From Sipunculus nudus (taxonomy: Eukaryota; Annelida; Sipuncula; Golfingiida; Sipunculidae): DNA of 64,000 nucleotides. This document shows, piece after piece, positions 59,225-64,000 of this stretch. The position numbers and the translations under genes were made by a program. The stretch covers positions 19,466,001-19,530,000 of the forward strand of contig CM049308.1 of the NCBI GenBank assembly GCA_026874595.1. Reading direction: 5' to 3'. The notes below the pieces were generated by a model that was not told the origin of the DNA, made no database searches, and saw only the letters and a list, made by a program, of their open reading frames with translations. The stretch's first letter is position 1. Every line of letters starts with the position of its first letter.

Positions 59225-60950
59225 ATATTCTCTCCTACTAGATTTTCAAAATATCTTTTAGGTTAAAGAACTACTGTATATTACTCTAAACAATAGTGCA
59301 TTATAGGAAAACAGCATTGCATGATGGGAAGTACTGATCTTCTACTGTACTTTACCCGCTTTGATTGTTGTTTGTACTGAGATTTACAATAAATACTGTA
59401 TTTCATACTTCTGCAAAGTGGTATCTCATCCGTTTTTGTTTGAATGAATGCAAGATTTCAGACCACATATCGGTAAGCTCAAATACATTAAGATATAGCT
59501 TAGATACAAACAAGATAAATGCAATCATTATTATAATTAATTATATAATAATTACATGTATCTACATTTAAATCATTTTCACTAGACTTTTGTTTCATTT
59601 TGGATTTTGTTTTGTAATACAAGGGGTAACAATAATTAAAATGCACATTTAATTATGTGTCCACAAAATGATTTTTTTTATAGAAGTGTGAATATACCTG
59701 TTAATATGAACTCGTTACCTGATTTGAACTTTTATCAATTTACTTGATCTTTTATCTTTTATTTTAGTGAATAAAATATTTCTTAAACCTTAAACTCACA
59801 ACTCCAATGTTCAAATCATTTTTCGAACAGTGGTTCAAGGAATAAACTAGAAGATGCCATGCTGTCGCATTATGTATCATTGGTGATTTTATCTTTGAGA
59901 ATATAATTTTCTTTCAACTTCAGTTTAAAAATTTTATAATAATAAAAAATAATAAAATTTATATTTGCTTATGCATAAGTTTACCAAACTAAAGATAAAT
60001 AATGATGCAACATATAATTCTGAATTCACTGATATTATCAGATTTTCTTTATTTAATCTAAAAAAAATAGTAAAAAATGTATATGATTAAATTATTCATT
60101 AAATAAGTCATTATTCTCTTTGCAAAATGGATATGCTGAAAAATTAGAGTTTAATATAAAATTAAAATAATTTTTCCCCTACTTCAACAGAAAGTTTTCA
60201 GTCCTTTTTGTCCATCTGTCTGTCCATTAGTAAATATTTCAAATGCAACACAGTATCCCAAAAATCTTTGCAAGGTGAGTCTTGGAATTAACTTTTAAAA
60301 ATGGAATTTTTAAAAATAAATTTTAAATCACATGAAATTTGTGTTATTTGCAGCCTAAGATGAAAACTTACACTCTTTTATAGAAATTAATATAGACATT
60401 GATGATACAGGTTTCAGTGTTACTGGTCACCACTTAAGCTCTAATTAAAAAAAATGGGCTATTAACTGAAGAGTAAATTTCAAATAATATGATTATCACC
60501 TACTGCACGGACACGAGATACAGCCCCCCTCTTTTTTAATATACTGAGTTGAACTAATTACAGTTCTCAACATATTGTGTTTAAGCCGTAATAAATTTGA
60601 TAGAACCGACTGTTGTACGTGTTAACCATATGCACGCGTTAACTCTCCGACGGATTTCCAAGAAAATGCACCCCCGACATCCTGTATATCGGATTTCCAG
60701 CCTTTCTCTATAGTGGCAGTAACATATGGACCGTTCATCATATGTATCCATATCCGGCCATATCAGCCCTTTTTCACCAACTCTCTTCGCGCAGGTGTCG
60801 AATACCATTCCTGTTAACCCATTTCATTCTGTAGAATGAAATGAACTAGTAACAAGTGACCCATGGGTCATGACGCTCAGCTGACTGGGAAGAGATTCAC
60901 AAAAGGAAATTTTATCATCAGAATGGTAGATACCCATTCAACTGAAGCAT
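59225..60950. other. AT-rich stretch, no recognised gene
   Basis: A 75-codon minus-strand frame at 60581-60808 has no recognisable motif. Otherwise nothing is seen. Confidence 0.4.
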
Positions 60951-61089
60951 CAAACAGATTAACCAACAGGCCAAGATTTAGTCTGTATTTATATATCTGA
61001 AAAATAGAGAAAAAAATGTGTAAACTTTAAAAACTAGAATACGGGTAGCCGACAAGTGACTACGTGTATCTGCCAAAATCAGTGTGAAG

Positions 61090-62260
61090 TGAGGCATGGA
61101 TTGAGTGGCAAGGGGAAACAGAGTGAGGTATGTTGCATATTAGCATGGATGTCTGCAGCCTAAATGTGTATGTAGGTTGTGCAACCTACCACAAATCGAG
61201 AAAGCTGTCCAAGTTGTATACATATGCAAAATTTTAGGCAGAAAAGTCAAACCACTACATGGATATGAGTGATTTTAGCCCACGGCAGACAAACAGACAG
61301 ACGCTGTGCAAAAATGGTTGCAGTTTTGTGTATGATAAAGACCTATGTGAGATCTAAACACAAGCACAATTTTGGCCCAATCGGTCAAATGGTTCCTGAG
61401 ATATTAGCTTGGATGTGTGCAGCGTTAACTAGAATGTAAGTGGCGCCACCTGTCATAAAATCAAGAAAGCTATCCAGGATGTATAAACCTGCAAAATTTT
61501 AGGCAGTTATGTCAAACCACTACAGAGAAATGAGTGATTTTAGGCCACGGCAGACCAACAGACAGACGCTGTGCAAAATGTGCAAAAATGGTTGCAGGTG
61601 GCCTCTCCAGTTTTGTGTATGATAAAGACCTATGTGAGATCTATACACATGCAAAATTTTGGCCCGATCGGTCAAACGGTTCCCGAGATATGAGCTTGGA
61701 TGTCATCAGCGTGAACGTGAATGTAGGTGGTGCCACCTGTCATAAAATCAAGCAAGCTATCCAGGATGTATAAAACTGCAAAATTTTAGGCAGATATGTC
61801 AAACCACTGCCGAGATATGAGTGACATTATTGCACGGCAGACAAACAGACAGACGCTGTGCAAAAATGGTTGCAGGTGGCGCCACCAGTTTAGCGTATGA
61901 TAAAGAGCTATGTTAGATCTATATACATGCAAAATTTTGGCCCGATCGGTCAAACGGTTCCCGAAATATGAGCTTGGATGTCATCAGCGTGAATGAGAAT
62001 GTAGGTGGCGCCACCTGTCATAAAATCAAGAAAGCTATCCAGGATGTATACGCATGCCGAATTTCAGGTGAATTAGTCAATTCACTGCAGAGATATGAGT
62101 GATTTTAACCAAAGGCAGATGAACAGATGGACACTGTGCAAACATGGTTACAGGTGGCGCCACCATTTTTTGTGTATGTTATAGAGCTATCCAAGGGCTA
62201 CATTAGTATAAATTTTATTTCCTGATCAGTCAAACGGATCCCGAGATATGAGCTTGGAAA
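61090..62260 (+). repeat. Satellite-like array 1, 264-287-bp units with palindromic nodes
   Basis: The segment starting TGTCATAAAATCAAG or a variant begins at 61187, 61451, 61738 and 62016, so the steps are 264, 287 and 278. Each unit splits into two related halves of about 139 bp. One half follows GGTGGCGCCACC with AGTTTTGTGTATGATAAAG, the other with TGTCATAAAATCAAG. Both then carry TGCAAAATTTTRGGC, GTCAAAC and GAGATATGAG. The halves alternate, so this is a two-part higher-order repeat. GGTGGCGCCACC is a perfect palindrome, with point variants in some units. Confidence 0.92.
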
Positions 62261-62339
62261 GCTGATAAAATCAAGTCCCAGAGGAGCTCTTTGGAAACGA
62301 ACGCGGCAACGGCGGAGGAACCCGGTCAAAAACATAGTA

Positions 62340-64000
62340 TCCACAAAACTTCGATTTGGCGGGTACAAAAATACAGGTGGCTCCACCAGTCTGCAGAAAC
62401 TAATAAAAACACTTACAAACATCAATATCCATGCAAAGAATCATGGTGATCTCCCCATTAGTTGTTCAGATACTTCAGCTTTTGTATCAAATTGTCCATT
62501 ATTCTGAGGGATACTTCGGAGTCTTATAGCTTGAAGGATATGGGTAACAGAGACCTAATTTTAAGTTTCCACAGGCACTTTTCATGGGCCTTCTTGCCTG
62601 ACAAGAATGAAGATTCTAGGTCCAGTTGTTGCGATTTGTACCCTGTTGACAGATAACCACATCTTTAAAGGTATCTTTAAAGAGAAACAAAATCGTAAAA
62701 ATTTGAAAAAAATAGAGGTGGCGCACCCAGTCTGCAGAAACTGATGGAACAGGTCATGATCAATATGTATGCCGAAAATCATGACCATCAGTGTTGTAGT
62801 TATTGAGATACTGCAGTTTTTGTATCAAATTTTCCATTATTCTGGGGGGTAATTTGGAGCCATACAGCTTAAAGAATATGGGTAACAGAGACCTAATTTC
62901 AGGTTTCCATTGAGACTTTTCATGGGTCTCCCTGTGTGTCAAGAATGAAGATTCTAGGTCCAGTTTTAATGATTTGTGCCCTGTTAACAGATGTTCATAA
63001 CTTTAAAGGTCTCAAAAATAGAGAAAAAATTCGTAAAAAAACCCGAACAAATACAGGTGGTGCCACCAGTCTGCAGAAACTGATGAAACACTCTATGATC
63101 AATATCCATGAAAACAATTATGGTGATCTCTGCATTAGTTGTTCAGATACTTCAGCTTTTGTATCAAATTTTCCATTATTCTGAGCTGTACTTTGGAGTG
63201 CCATAGCTCAAAGGATATGGGTATCAGAGACCTAATTTCAGGTGTCCACGGAGACTTACCATGGGTCTCCCTGTGTGTCAACAATGAAGATTCTAGGTCC
63301 AGTCCTTACGATTTGTACCCTGTTGACAGATAACTACATCCTGAAAGGTCTCGAAAATAGAAAAAAAAATTGTGAAAATTTGAAAAAATACAGGTGGCAC
63401 CACCAGTCTGCAGGTACTGATGAAACACCTCTTGATCAATGTGTATGCCAAAAATCATGACCATCAGTGTTGTAGTTATTGAGATGTTGCAGTTTGTTTT
63501 TATCAAATTTTCCATTATTCTGGGGGGTTATTGGGAGCCCCCCATAGCTCAAAGGATATGGGTAACAGAGACCTTATTTCAGGTTTCCATGCAGACTTTT
63601 TATGGACCTCTCAGTGTGTCAAGAATGAAGATTCTAGGTCCAGTCTTTATGATTTGTGCCCTGTTAACAGCTGTTCACAATTTTAAATTCGTAAAAAATC
63701 GAAAAATTCAGGTGGCGCCACCAGTCTGCAGGAAGTGATGGAACATCTCATGATCAATACGTATGCCAAAAATCATGACCATCAGTCAAGTAGTTAATGA
63801 GATATTGAAGTTTTTGTATGAAATTTTTGATTTTTCTGGGGGGTACTTTGGGGCCCCATAGCTCGAAGGATATGGGTAACAGAGATCTAATTTATGGTTT
63901 CCACGGAGACTTTTAATAGGTTTCTCAGTGTGTCGAGAATGAAAATTCTAGGTCCAGCGGTTACGATTTGTGCCACGTTAACAGATGACAGCATCTTTAA
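62340..64000 (+). repeat. Satellite-like array 2, 318-340-bp units, running off the window
   Basis: CCAGTCTGCAG follows the palindrome-like node at 62387, 62727, 63066, 63403 and 63721 (steps 340, 339, 337, 318). Each unit contains GATATGGGTAACAGAGACCTAA, ATGAAGATTCTAGGTCCAG and TGTTAACAG or variants. Two subtypes alternate after the node. Type a has TATCCATG..GGTGATCTC..GTTCAGATACTTCAGC. Type b has TATGCC.AAAATCATGACCATCAG..GAGATA. The order is a, b, a, b, b-like. Open frames here are repeat artefacts. Confidence 0.92.

Noticed and set aside
61090-64000. CRISPR-like interpretation of regularly spaced repeats
   Set aside because: Whole units of 264-340 bp are homologous, with no unique spacers. 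The context is an animal genome, so this is satellite DNA.

Overview
This is an animal (eukaryotic) nuclear window: AT-rich, gene-sparse and crowded with microsatellites, tRNA-derived SINEs, LINE fragments and inverted-repeat DNA elements. The two well-supported genes contain introns. A secreted type-3 copper tyrosinase with a Cys-rich tail, next to C-type lectin copies, suggests a mollusc, probably a bivalve or a close spiralian. The species assignment is an inference.

All confident genes lie on the minus strand. The best one is a four-exon tyrosinase (50068-56189, 439 aa): signal peptide, CuA and CuB sites and an eight-Cys C-terminal module, with all splice phases consistent. A three-exon C-type lectin (39249-41790, 361 aa) lies downstream of it. 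It has a signal peptide, a stalk of repeated ~30-40-residue modules each carrying an N-glycosylation sequon, then the lectin domain. Its domain lacks the inner disulfide pair and has HPN in place of EPN. Decayed copies of single exons of both genes lie around them: tyrosinase exon 2 at 27880-28020 and lectin last exons at 32674-32895 and 49690-49872. The block therefore looks like the remains of repeated segmental duplication of a tyrosinase/lectin pair, all copies in the same orientation. Two short N-terminal coding exons with good donors (2466-2609 and 16105-16218) and one possible internal exon (11285-11399) belong to genes I do not recognise.

The left third (1-28 kb) holds these small exons, a G-run minisatellite, dispersed repeats, a GACTC-rich element and an ACGGT-rich foldback element. 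The middle (28-49 kb) holds a dead L1/Tx1-like LINE, a RecQ-helicase-like fragment, a 971-bp inverted-repeat element between nearly identical 220-bp direct repeats, the lectin gene, and a hAT element with a perfect 8-bp target duplication. The right part (50-64 kb) holds the tyrosinase gene, whose introns carry long TA tracts and small inverted-repeat elements, and then two adjoining satellite-like arrays that run off the window end. Both arrays are built around the perfect 12-bp palindrome GGTGGCGCCACC. An inverted copy of the first array's repeat sits at 42.7-43.1 kb.

Apart from the tyrosinase/lectin association, which could serve shell formation or innate defence, I see no operon-like or pathway organisation.
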